Assembly: GCA_902386085.1 (NCBI GenBank)
Contig: CABMIA010000078.1
Coordinates: 1-5,984, forward strand
DNA from: an uncultured archaeon
Lineage (GTDB): Archaea; Halobacteriota; Methanosarcinia; Methanosarcinales; Methanoperedenaceae
Length of the DNA stretch: 5,984 nt
Direction: 5' to 3'
Shown here: positions 1 to 5,146 of the stretch, piece by piece
Numbering within the stretch: the stretch's first letter is position 1
How the letters are laid out: the number at the start of each line of letters is the position of its first letter
Made by a program: the position numbers and the translations under genes
Notes under the pieces: generated by a model
Told to the model about the DNA's origin: nothing
The model's input: only the letters and a program-made list of their open reading frames with translations
Databases searched by the model: none

Positions 1-491
1 ATCAGAAATTGAAGGCACTCCAGCAGGCTCCCACCTGCGACACATGCCATCGCCCTCATGGATTTCAAATTTTGAATGTAAGCGAGTTCCACGATCTGTG
101 CAGTCAGTGCCATAATCTTGATATGAGAATCGCTCCTTCCGATGCACCGGACAAAGCGATTGTGGCACTCCAAAATGCAGATAAGCTGCAGAATGAGATA
201 AAACTGGCTTATAAAGACATACAAGAGGCGAAAATGGAAGGGAAGGATGTATCCCCGGCCGAGGCAGACCTTAACAGAGCGATGTCGATCAGGGACCGCC
301 TGCCCGTACTCTGGCATGCATTCGATCTGCCATCATTCGGAAATGTAACATCAAGCGGAATCGAGGCTGCCCGGAAAGCACAGGCTGAGTCCGGAATGCC
401 TGCGACCAAACCATCAACCCCGGGATTTGGCGTGCTATTATCATTTATTGGAATTACTGCAATATACCTGTTATTGCGCAGAAATAAATGA
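1..491 (+). CDS. Multihaem c-type cytochrome, C-terminal part with PGF-CTERM anchor (5' end outside window)
   Basis: The reading frame is open to the left edge, so only the C-terminal part is visible. Numbering from a TTG at position 9, two CxxCH haem c sites are present: CDTCH at residues 10-14 and CSQCH at 31-35. With no signal peptide before the first haem, the real start and probably further haems lie upstream. Residues about 45-95 are charged and probably helical; W102-H103 could offer a distal haem ligand. The tail has a Pro/Thr linker, then PGFG (138-141), a hydrophobic helix and a terminal RRNK. This is the layout of a PGF-CTERM signal, which in archaea is cut by archaeosortase A and exchanged for a lipid anchor. 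The protein should therefore sit on the outer face of the membrane and pass electrons to or from the Rieske/cytochrome b complex encoded downstream. The family of the missing part cannot be judged. Confidence 0.85.
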   Translation, partial: QKLKALQQAPTCDTCHRPHGFQILNVSEFHDLCSQCHNLDMRIAPSDAPDKAIVALQNADKLQNEIKLAYKDIQEAKMEGKDVSPAEADLNRAMSIRDRLPVLWHAFDLPSFGNVTSSGIEAARKAQAESGMPATKPSTPGFGVLLSFIGITAIYLLLRRNK

Positions 492-500
492 GGAAAGATC

Positions 501-842
501 ATGAATAAATTTATGAATTATATCTTTTTACTGCTTGCAATAGCATTCATTTTTGAGCCTTTATCAACTACTGCCAGACCGGAATACGCGGTCAAGGAAA
601 GCCGTAATTGCCCTTACTGCCATGCGAGTGATGGTCCTCCGCAGCTAAATGAAGTGGGAATCTACTACGGAACCCATAATCATTCACTGGAAGGTTACGT
701 TCCTTCGCCAAAAACAACCCCAACCCCGCAGCCGACAGAAGCAATAGAAATAGGTGTGCATATGAATACGTGGGATGTAGGCCTCCGGGCGTTAGCAACC
801 ATTTTGATAATACTGGCAGTGGTTCTTGTTATAAGGTTATGA
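501..842 (+). CDS. Membrane-anchored monohaem cytochrome c
   Basis: A 113-residue protein with a hydrophobic N-terminal segment (about 5-24) consistent with a signal peptide, one haem c site CPYCH at residues 37-41, a Pro/Thr-rich linker (about 68-79) and a C-terminal membrane helix (about 94-112). Distal ligand candidates are H59, H61, H87 and M88; the sequence alone does not decide between them. The haem domain is only about 40 residues, much shorter than a classical class I cytochrome c. It resembles small single-haem domains seen beside respiratory complexes in anaerobes, but I cannot name the family. The start has a GAGG ribosome binding site at 490-493, overlapping the stop of the previous gene. 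Lying directly before the Rieske/b6 genes, it is probably a subunit or immediate electron acceptor of that complex, in the place of cytochrome c1 or f, though unrelated to either in size. Confidence 0.85.
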   Translation: MNKFMNYIFLLLAIAFIFEPLSTTARPEYAVKESRNCPYCHASDGPPQLNEVGIYYGTHNHSLEGYVPSPKTTPTPQPTEAIEIGVHMNTWDVGLRALATILIILAVVLVIRL

Positions 843-851
843 GGTGAATCT

Positions 852-1127
852 ATGCATATCGAGAAGATCGAATACGGGCCCGAGAAGGAAGGATCCTGGT
901 CCCAGGTTGCATTTATCCTGGTTGTTGTTTTGACAATTGCTGCCGCGGGAATTACAGGAACGATTTTCTGGAAGATAATCTTCAGTGGACCTTCCGCAGC
1001 GTCTACAAGACAGTTCATAGAAGACGTCGGAAAGTCGCTGGCATATCTCCTGTTCATCTTTGCAGCCATTCTATACCTGTACGTGAAAGGATTGCTTCAG
1101 GACGAATATGTCACTACATTGGAGTGA
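852..1127 (+). CDS. Small two-helix membrane protein of unknown function in Rieske/cytochrome b operon
   Basis: I do not recognise this 91-residue protein. It has a charged N-terminus (residues 1-17), a long hydrophobic stretch at about 18-44 and a second at about 61-79, with a short polar segment between them and an acidic C-terminus, so two membrane helices are predicted. It has no cysteine and only one histidine (H2), so it should bind neither haem c nor an iron-sulfur cluster, and a b-type haem is unlikely. The start is well supported by the ribosome binding site GAGGTGA at 841-847, which overlaps the previous stop. It ends four bases before the preferred Rieske start. Its position between a c-type cytochrome and the Rieske gene suggests an accessory or assembly subunit of the same complex; that is inference from neighbourhood only. 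Confidence 0.8.
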   Translation: MHIEKIEYGPEKEGSWSQVAFILVVVLTIAAAGITGTIFWKIIFSGPSAASTRQFIEDVGKSLAYLLFIFAAILYLYVKGLLQDEYVTTLE

Positions 1128-1131
1128 GAAC

Positions 1132-1626
1132 ATGGCTGATAAAATCACTATTACCGTCACACGAAGAAAGCTCACTGAAATTTTAATTGGCCTGGTTGCA
1201 TTGTTTTTTGCAGGAGGCGCATTGGCAGCGGTACTGGATTACCTGTGGCCGAAAACAGAAGCTAAAGGTGAATCCGTCGAAGTGAAAATCGCCACTGTGG
1301 ATGAAGTGCCGACTGGAACGGCGAAAAAGTTTTCATTCAACGGAAAGGCCGCCGTCCTCTTGCATATGCCTGCAGGTTTTCGTGCATTCGGATCTGTATG
1401 CACGCACCTTGGATGCATTGCTTATTGGAAACCCGATGAAAATGTTATCTATTGCCCCTGCCATATAGGCAAGTACGACCCAAATACCGGGACGGTGATT
1501 TCAGGACCGCCACCTTCTCCACTACCCTCCATTGATATTATTGTGAAGGAAGGTTCAGTGTATGCCCTTAAGTGGAAGGATCCCAATTACGTAAAAAGCA
1601 TTTCGTTCTATGCCGGAGCAGCTTGA
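1132..1626 (+). CDS. Rieske [2Fe-2S] iron-sulfur subunit of a cytochrome b complex
   Basis: This 164-residue protein takes the first, high-potential electron from the quinol at the Qo site and hands it to a c-type haem. The N-terminus carries TRRK (residues 10-13) followed by a hydrophobic helix (about 16-38), a Tat-like uncleaved anchor as used for Rieske proteins that are folded before export. Cluster motifs are CTHLGC (90-95) and CPCH (108-111): C90, H92, C108 and H111 are the expected ligands, and C95 with C110 the expected disulfide. The Pro loop GPPPSPLP (125-132) follows, as in the family. Length and motif spacing fit bc/b6f-type Rieske proteins rather than soluble ferredoxins or oxygenase subunits. 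I chose ATG 1132 because GGAG at 1121-1124 lies 7 bases upstream; an in-frame ATG at 1108 would add eight residues overlapping the previous gene. Confidence 0.93.
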   Translation: MADKITITVTRRKLTEILIGLVALFFAGGALAAVLDYLWPKTEAKGESVEVKIATVDEVPTGTAKKFSFNGKAAVLLHMPAGFRAFGSVCTHLGCIAYWKPDENVIYCPCHIGKYDPNTGTVISGPPPSPLPSIDIIVKEGSVYALKWKDPNYVKSISFYAGAA

Positions 1627-1633
1627 GGTGAGT

Positions 1634-2296
1634 ATGACTATATACGATAAAATCTACAAATGGCTCGATGACAGGTTTAAACTGAGGGAGTTGCTCCCGT
1701 CAATAGTAAAGCATCCTGCACCCGAATATGCGGTTTCCAATCCCTTATATTGCCTGGGAGGAACAGCATTCCTGTGTTTCCTGATCCTTGTTATTACAGG
1801 AATATTCCTCGCGATGTATTACAAGCCCACTCCGGATGAGGCTTACAAGAGCGTCCAGAACATAATGACAGCAGTCCCGATGGGAAGCCTTGTAAGAAGC
1901 ACACACCACTGGGCTGCAAATACCATGATAGCTGCAGTGATGCTTCATATGATCAGGATCTACTTTATGGGCGCTTATAAGAAACCAAGGGAACTGAACT
2001 GGGTTGTTGGCATTTTCCTGCTCCTGACAGTAACGACTTTCGGTTTCTCAGGATATCTCCTCCCCTGGGATCAGCTTTCATTCTGGGCAACGAAGATAGG
2101 AACTGGCATCGCAGGTTCTCTTCCTGTTATAGGAGGATATATTTCGCTGCTCCTGATGGGAGGAAACGACATCGGCGCAGATACACTCACGCGGTTCTTT
2201 GCTATCCACGTGCTGATCCTTCCCATAGCTATTGCGACCCTTCTTGGACTGCATTTCATAATGGTCCGTATACAGGGTATTTCAGGGAGGCTTTAG
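1634..2296 (+). CDS. petB: Cytochrome b6-like subunit of a Rieske/cytochrome b complex
   Basis: A 220-residue, four-helix diheme cytochrome b matching the N-terminal half of cytochrome b and the whole of b6. Haem ligands are H91 and H105 on helix B (13 residues between them) and H192 and H207 on helix D (14 between them); the 14-residue spacing is the b6 type, whereas bc1 has 13. Other b6-like stretches are KKPREL (116-121) and SGYLLPWDQ (139-147). C40, in YCLGG, aligns with the cysteine that holds the covalent haem c_n near the Qi site in b6f. The preferred start is ATG 1634, with GAGGTGA at 1625-1631 across the Rieske stop; an in-frame ATG at 1610 would add eight residues within the Rieske gene. 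Helices C and D carry the Qo side, completed by the next gene's product. Confidence 0.94.
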   Translation: MTIYDKIYKWLDDRFKLRELLPSIVKHPAPEYAVSNPLYCLGGTAFLCFLILVITGIFLAMYYKPTPDEAYKSVQNIMTAVPMGSLVRSTHHWAANTMIAAVMLHMIRIYFMGAYKKPRELNWVVGIFLLLTVTTFGFSGYLLPWDQLSFWATKIGTGIAGSLPVIGGYISLLLMGGNDIGADTLTRFFAIHVLILPIAIATLLGLHFIMVRIQGISGRL

Positions 2297-2297
2297 A

Positions 2298-2759
2298 ATG
2301 GCAATAATTGAAATTGAACAGCCAAAAGCCGAGGAACAGCATTCTGAACCGGTACGTGTTCGCGGACTTCCGTTTTTCCCGCATTTTCTTCTCAGGGAAG
2401 TAGTTGTGATGTGCCTTATAGGAGGAAGCCTCCTGTTACTTGCCTCCTACTACCCCGCAGGTCTTCTTTCACCAGCAGATCCATTTACTACGCCGACTCC
2501 GATATACCCTGAGTGGTATTTCTTATATGTCTTCGGCTTCCTGAAATTCTGGACTTTTGATTTAGGGCCTATACCTGCAAAGATTATTGGCGTAACCGTT
2601 CCGATGGTACTCTGGTATGGCCTTCTGATACTCGTGCCGTTCATTGACAGGAATCCTTCAGCAGATATCAGGAATAGAAAAATCGCAGTAGCACTTGGAG
2701 TCATAGCCCTCCTGGGAATATTGTTTTTCACGTATTACGGGATAGTTCACGGCGAATGA
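2298..2759 (+). CDS. petD: Subunit IV-like (C-terminal cytochrome b) subunit
   Basis: A 153-residue protein corresponding to subunit IV of b6f, the C-terminal part of cytochrome b split off as its own gene. After a polar N-terminus there are three predicted membrane helices (about 32-52, 95-116 and 128-148). The loop between the first two carries ADPFTTPTPIYPEWYF (60-75), including the Qo-site PEWY motif at 71-74, whose glutamate E72 is expected to help deprotonate bound quinol. There is no extra domain or fused cytochrome c, in contrast to some Firmicutes and Actinobacteria. The ribosome binding site GGGAGG (2285-2290) lies 7 bases before the start, and the gene begins one base after the cytochrome b6 stop, so the two halves are made together. 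The stop overlaps the next start in ATGA. Confidence 0.93.
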   Translation: MAIIEIEQPKAEEQHSEPVRVRGLPFFPHFLLREVVVMCLIGGSLLLLASYYPAGLLSPADPFTTPTPIYPEWYFLYVFGFLKFWTFDLGPIPAKIIGVTVPMVLWYGLLILVPFIDRNPSADIRNRKIAVALGVIALLGILFFTYYGIVHGE

Positions 2760-2935
2760 AAGTATCGAAATCAAAATATGAACGGATAGATGCGGTTTCC
2801 AAAATCATCGGACTGGTACTGCTTGCGATAAGCATAGACAATATATCAAAGGGCAATTATTATATTGCCCTTGCTCTTTTCGGTCTTGGGGGCTTAATAA
2901 GCATCATACCTGTTTATATTGAGGTTGAGACCTGA
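2756..2935 (+). CDS. Small (59-residue) membrane protein coupled to the subunit IV gene
   Basis: A short frame starting MKVSKSKYER and ending EVET. Its ATG overlaps the subunit IV stop as ATGA, the usual arrangement for translational coupling. The protein has a basic N-terminus, a hydrophobic segment at about 17-27, a short polar stretch (IDNISKGN, about 27-34) and a second hydrophobic segment at about 35-54. This predicts one or two membrane helices with no cofactor-binding residues. Single-helix subunits (PetG, L, M, N) are typical of b6f, so a small structural subunit here would make sense, but I see no sequence similarity to any of them. Its last 32 bases overlap the convergent glutaredoxin-like gene, and a perfect inverted repeat lies inside it (2849-2872), which weakens the case somewhat. 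Confidence 0.6.
   Translation: MKVSKSKYERIDAVSKIIGLVLLAISIDNISKGNYYIALALFGLGGLISIIPVYIEVET
2849..2872. terminator. Perfect 9-bp inverted repeat, possible terminator hairpin
   Basis: AAGGGCAAT at 2849-2857 and its exact reverse complement ATTGCCCTT at 2864-2872 enclose the six-base loop TATTAT. On the minus strand it lies about 31 bases past the glutaredoxin-like stop, a natural place for a terminator, although the following run of T is short. On the plus strand it is followed by GCTCTTTT but would lie inside the 59-residue frame. A terminator role is inference, since archaeal termination relies mostly on T-runs. Confidence 0.45.
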
Positions 2936-3182
2936 GCTTCAGGATTTTTTTAAATTCATCCTCATTTATCCTGTATGTGAAGACAATCTCCCCATCTAAT
3001 TCAATTACAGGAATCAGATATTTGTATTTATCAAAAGCCGCGCTATTTTTCCCGATATCTATTTCTGCAAGTTCAAACTGAAATTCCCGGCGTATTTTTA
3101 GAAGAGTTTCCTTTGCAATGGCGCATAAATGACAGTCGCTTTTTGAATAAATGGTTATTTTTACCATAATGAATTCCGGCAT
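2904..3182 (-). CDS. Glutaredoxin-like thiol-redox protein (DUF836/PF05768 type)
   Basis: A 92-residue protein with a compact thioredoxin-like fold signature: a first strand (VKITIYSK, residues 7-14), the redox pair C17-H-L-C20 at the start of the first helix, a second strand ending EIDIGK (40-45), the expected cis-proline in LIPVIELDG (56-64) and a C-terminal helix. This fits the short glutaredoxin-like proteins that reduce disulfides or take part in thiol transfer in the cytoplasm; the partner is unknown. The start is uncertain. ATG 3182 has GGAG at 3195-3198, rather far at 12 bases, while ATG 3167 would start directly before the first strand and give 87 residues. It is the only minus-strand gene and converges on the electron-transport operon with a 32-base overlap. 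A thiol protein next to c-type cytochrome genes could serve haem or cysteine handling, but nothing in the sequence proves this. Confidence 0.8.
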   Translation of the reverse strand: MPEFIMVKITIYSKSDCHLCAIAKETLLKIRREFQFELAEIDIGKNSAAFDKYKYLIPVIELDGEIVFTYRINEDEFKKILKLRSQPQYKQV

Positions 3183-3225
3183 TTATCCAATCGACTCCTG
3201 GAAATTTAAACCTATTTTGAACACA

Positions 3226-3234
3226 TTTATAGAT
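3226..3234. promoter_or_regulatory. TATA-like element in divergent intergenic region
   Basis: TTTATAGAT reads ATCTATAAA on the minus strand. In that direction it would place a transcription start near 3204, giving a leader of about 20 bases that contains the GGAG before ATG 3182. In the plus direction it would start near 3256. A second AT-rich element, TTTAAATTT on the minus strand (3202-3210), is an alternative for the glutaredoxin-like gene and would favour a nearly leaderless message. Both readings are inference. Confidence 0.4.
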
Positions 3235-3270
3235 ATCACTAAATTAAAAAAGAACTAAAAACAGGTTACT

Positions 3271-3278
3271 TTTTATAA
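3271..3278 (+). promoter_or_regulatory. Probable TATA box of the folP-metV-metF operon
   Basis: TTTTATAA is preceded by the purine-rich, AT-rich stretch 3241-3262, where a BRE would lie. Its centre is about 28 bases before the GTG at 3303, so transcription would begin at or just before the start codon and the message would be leaderless or nearly so. A weak AAGGT at 3293-3297 could act as a ribosome binding site only if transcription starts further upstream. Confidence 0.45.
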
Positions 3279-3302
3279 CTGTAAAATGTATTAAGGTAAA
3301 AC

Positions 3303-4523
3303 GTGATAGAAAAAACCATTGCAGGATTGAAAGTCGGAGACGGTCAACCTGTAAGAGTAATGGGTGTAATAAATCTCAGCAAAGAGTCTTTTTATAAGGG
3401 TTCTGTGGTTCAGGGGGGTACTGTTCTTGATGCCGCCCGGAAGATGATCGATGAAGGCGCGGATTTAATCGATATAGGCGCACGCTCAACATGGCCTCTT
3501 GCACCTGCGATCTCAAAAGAAGACGAACGCTCACGCCTCATTCCCGCTGTAAAGAGACTTCGGGATATTCCAGTTCCTCTTTCGGTTGACACGATGTTCT
3601 CGGATATTGCAAAGGAAGCGCTTGAAGCAGGTGCAAAAATAATCAACGATGTCAGCGGTTTTACAGCAGATCCCGGAATGGTGGAAGTGGCAAAAGAGCA
3701 TGACTGTCCCGTGATACTGATGGCGAGCAATAAGGTTCCGGGCGACCCGGTGGGGATGGATGCGATTATCGCTTCACTTGAAAGGATAATTTCGAGCGCA
3801 GAGGAAAAAGGGATAGATCCAGGGAAAATCATCATAGACCCTGCCATCGGGAAATGGACGCAGGAAAAGCTCCCGGTTTACGATTATGAGACCATAGACA
3901 ACCTCCAGCGACTCCGTATTTTTGGAAAACCGGTCCTGGCTGCGATATCCCGGAAATCATTCATAGGAGAAACGCTCCGGAAACCCGCAAGCGAGAGGCT
4001 TTATGGAAGCCTTGCTGCGACAGCCATCGCTGTAAGGAACGGGGCACATATCATCCGCACCCACGACGTAGCACAGACAGTGGATGCTGTCAGGGTCGCC
4101 CGGAGTGCAAGGCCGATGATACCAGCTGTTAAATCAGGTGATTACGAAGCCGAGGTGCTCGATATAGGAAATCATGAAGACGGCGCCCGGGCCCTCCTCT
4201 CCATCGGAGCTACGCGAAATGGAAGCCAGGTCATGAAAAACAAGACTGTTCTCTACAACATCCTGCTGAAGAACATTCCCACGACAGAGGCACTGATAAT
4301 AAAACAGGAGATGCTTGCAAGGGGAGGGGATGCCGCCCTTCCCAGGGAAGCAGTATCGCACGAGGTCGAAAAAGTAGATATGATCGTAATCGGGACAGAG
4401 CTGCAGGTTGAGCGGCTCATAAAGAAAATAAGGCATCAGGTGAGGGTCCTGCCCGCAATTGCAGATATGCTCACAGATTTATTCGATAAAAAGAACGAAA
4501 CTTTTTCCAGGTATTCCAGATGA
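3303..4523 (+). CDS. folP: Dihydropteroate synthase with C-terminal extension domain
   Basis: Joins a 6-hydroxymethyl-dihydropterin diphosphate to an aminobenzene partner: p-aminobenzoate for folate, or the ribosylated aminobenzene phosphate for methanopterin. The pterin-binding TIM barrel fills residues about 17-268: MGVINLS (20-26, N24), GADLIDIGARST (52-63), D96 in SVDT, N115 in INDVSG, D179 in IIDPAIG, K218 in SRKSFIG, and R252/H254 in RTHDV. These are the usual DHPS pterin and phosphate residues, so this is not merely a corrinoid methyltransferase relative. Unusual are the loop KWTQEKLPVYDYETI (184-198) where most DHPS have GFGKT-like sequence, and a second domain at about 283-395 with IKQEMLARGGDAALPREA (333-350). 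The total of 406 residues exceeds the common 270-300. It starts with GTG and its stop overlaps metV in ATGA. Association with metVF favours folate over methanopterin. Confidence 0.88.
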   Translation: MIEKTIAGLKVGDGQPVRVMGVINLSKESFYKGSVVQGGTVLDAARKMIDEGADLIDIGARSTWPLAPAISKEDERSRLIPAVKRLRDIPVPLSVDTMFSDIAKEALEAGAKIINDVSGFTADPGMVEVAKEHDCPVILMASNKVPGDPVGMDAIIASLERIISSAEEKGIDPGKIIIDPAIGKWTQEKLPVYDYETIDNLQRLRIFGKPVLAAISRKSFIGETLRKPASERLYGSLAATAIAVRNGAHIIRTHDVAQTVDAVRVARSARPMIPAVKSGDYEAEVLDIGNHEDGARALLSIGATRNGSQVMKNKTVLYNILLKNIPTTEALIIKQEMLARGGDAALPREAVSHEVEKVDMIVIGTELQVERLIKKIRHQVRVLPAIADMLTDLFDKKNETFSRYSR

Positions 4524-5146
4524 TAATTTCAAGACCGAAAGAATTTGATGAAATCCTTGAAAATTTAAAGGAGAAGGATATTTTCATAATCGGATGCGGG
4601 AAATGCGCGAAAAAACTCAGGGTTGGCGGCGAACCGGAAGTGCTTGGGATGAAAACAAAACTTAAGTCTTCCGGGAAAAATATTACAGGCTGGACAGTCC
4701 TGAGTTCAGCATGCACCATAAGCTCATGGGAAGAGTTGCTGGCCCAGAATCCGGGAATCAAAAAGGCGGAAGCCCTGCTCGTTATGTCCTGCGGTGGCGG
4801 GGTATCCGTAATCTCGCGATTTGCAGAGTTGGCGGTTTATCCAGCCCTTAATACCGAATCGCTCGGGGGCGTCTGCCGCGATGAGGTAATTACGGAACAG
4901 TGCGGAATGTGCGGGGAATGCAGTGTGTGGGAATACGGAGGTATTTGCCCCGTTATTCGGTGCGCCAAAAGTATGCTGAACGGGCCATGCGGGGGCGCAG
5001 TTGAAGGAAAATGCGAAGTGGATGAACGAATATGTGCCTGGGATGCGATTTACGAGCGGCTGAAAATGCTGAATAAAGGCGCGTATCTTGAAATCGTGAA
5101 GGAACCGAAGGATCATTCCAGAAAACTCAGGAGGCAGAGGACTTGA
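4520..5146 (+). CDS. metV: MetV, cysteine-rich small subunit of methylenetetrahydrofolate reductase
   Basis: A 208-residue protein matching the MTHFR C-terminal (zinc-finger or iron-sulfur) family that partners MetF in acetogens and some archaea. It is rich in cysteine: GCGKC (25-29), C65, C91, C119, a cluster CGMCGEC (128-134), C143, C148, C157, C165 and C172. The signature lies at CAKSMLNGPCGG (148-159) followed by GKCEVDERICAWDAIYERLK (163-182). In acetogenic relatives MetV carries iron-sulfur clusters and relays electrons to the FAD of MetF, probably allowing ferredoxin or another low-potential carrier instead of NADH. Which of these cysteines bind metal here cannot be decided from sequence alone. 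The ATG overlaps the folP stop as ATGA. The gene ends within the MetF start (TTGA), so all three products are likely translated in a coupled way. The cytoplasm is the expected location. Confidence 0.92.
   Translation: MIISRPKEFDEILENLKEKDIFIIGCGKCAKKLRVGGEPEVLGMKTKLKSSGKNITGWTVLSSACTISSWEELLAQNPGIKKAEALLVMSCGGGVSVISRFAELAVYPALNTESLGGVCRDEVITEQCGMCGECSVWEYGGICPVIRCAKSMLNGPCGGAVEGKCEVDERICAWDAIYERLKMLNKGAYLEIVKEPKDHSRKLRRQRT
5130..5134 (+). promoter_or_regulatory. Ribosome binding site that fixes the metF TTG start
   Basis: GGAGG ends eight bases before the TTG at 5143, a near-ideal spacing. No ATG or GTG lies in frame near the point where the MetF fold begins, so this site decides for the TTG start, which overlaps the metV stop. 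Confidence 0.8.

Noticed and set aside
9..11. TTG at 9 as the real start of the multihaem cytochrome
   Set aside because: The frame is open to the window edge and the first haem site follows after only nine residues with no signal peptide, so the gene begins upstream.
1108..1131. Upstream ATG for the Rieske protein
   Set aside because: It would overlap the previous gene by 20 bases, whereas ATG 1132 has GGAG at a good distance and gives a normal Tat-type N-terminus.
1610..1633. Upstream ATG for the cytochrome b6-like protein
   Set aside because: It lies inside the Rieske gene without a clear ribosome binding site; ATG 1634 has GAGGTGA directly before it.
3410..3847. 145-residue minus-strand frame within folP
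   Set aside because: It is antisense to a clearly conserved DHPS, has serine/isoleucine-rich composition typical of a reverse-complement shadow, and shows no family motif.
3303..4143. Corrinoid methyltransferase (AcsE/MtgA-like) instead of DHPS, because of the metVF neighbours
   Set aside because: The pair SRKSFIG and RTHDV and the SVDT and INDVSG motifs are those of DHPS; methyltransferases of the same fold lack the lysine and the R-x-H.
4724..5116. 130-residue minus-strand frame within metV
   Set aside because: Antisense to the conserved MetV signature; no recognisable motif or ribosome binding site.
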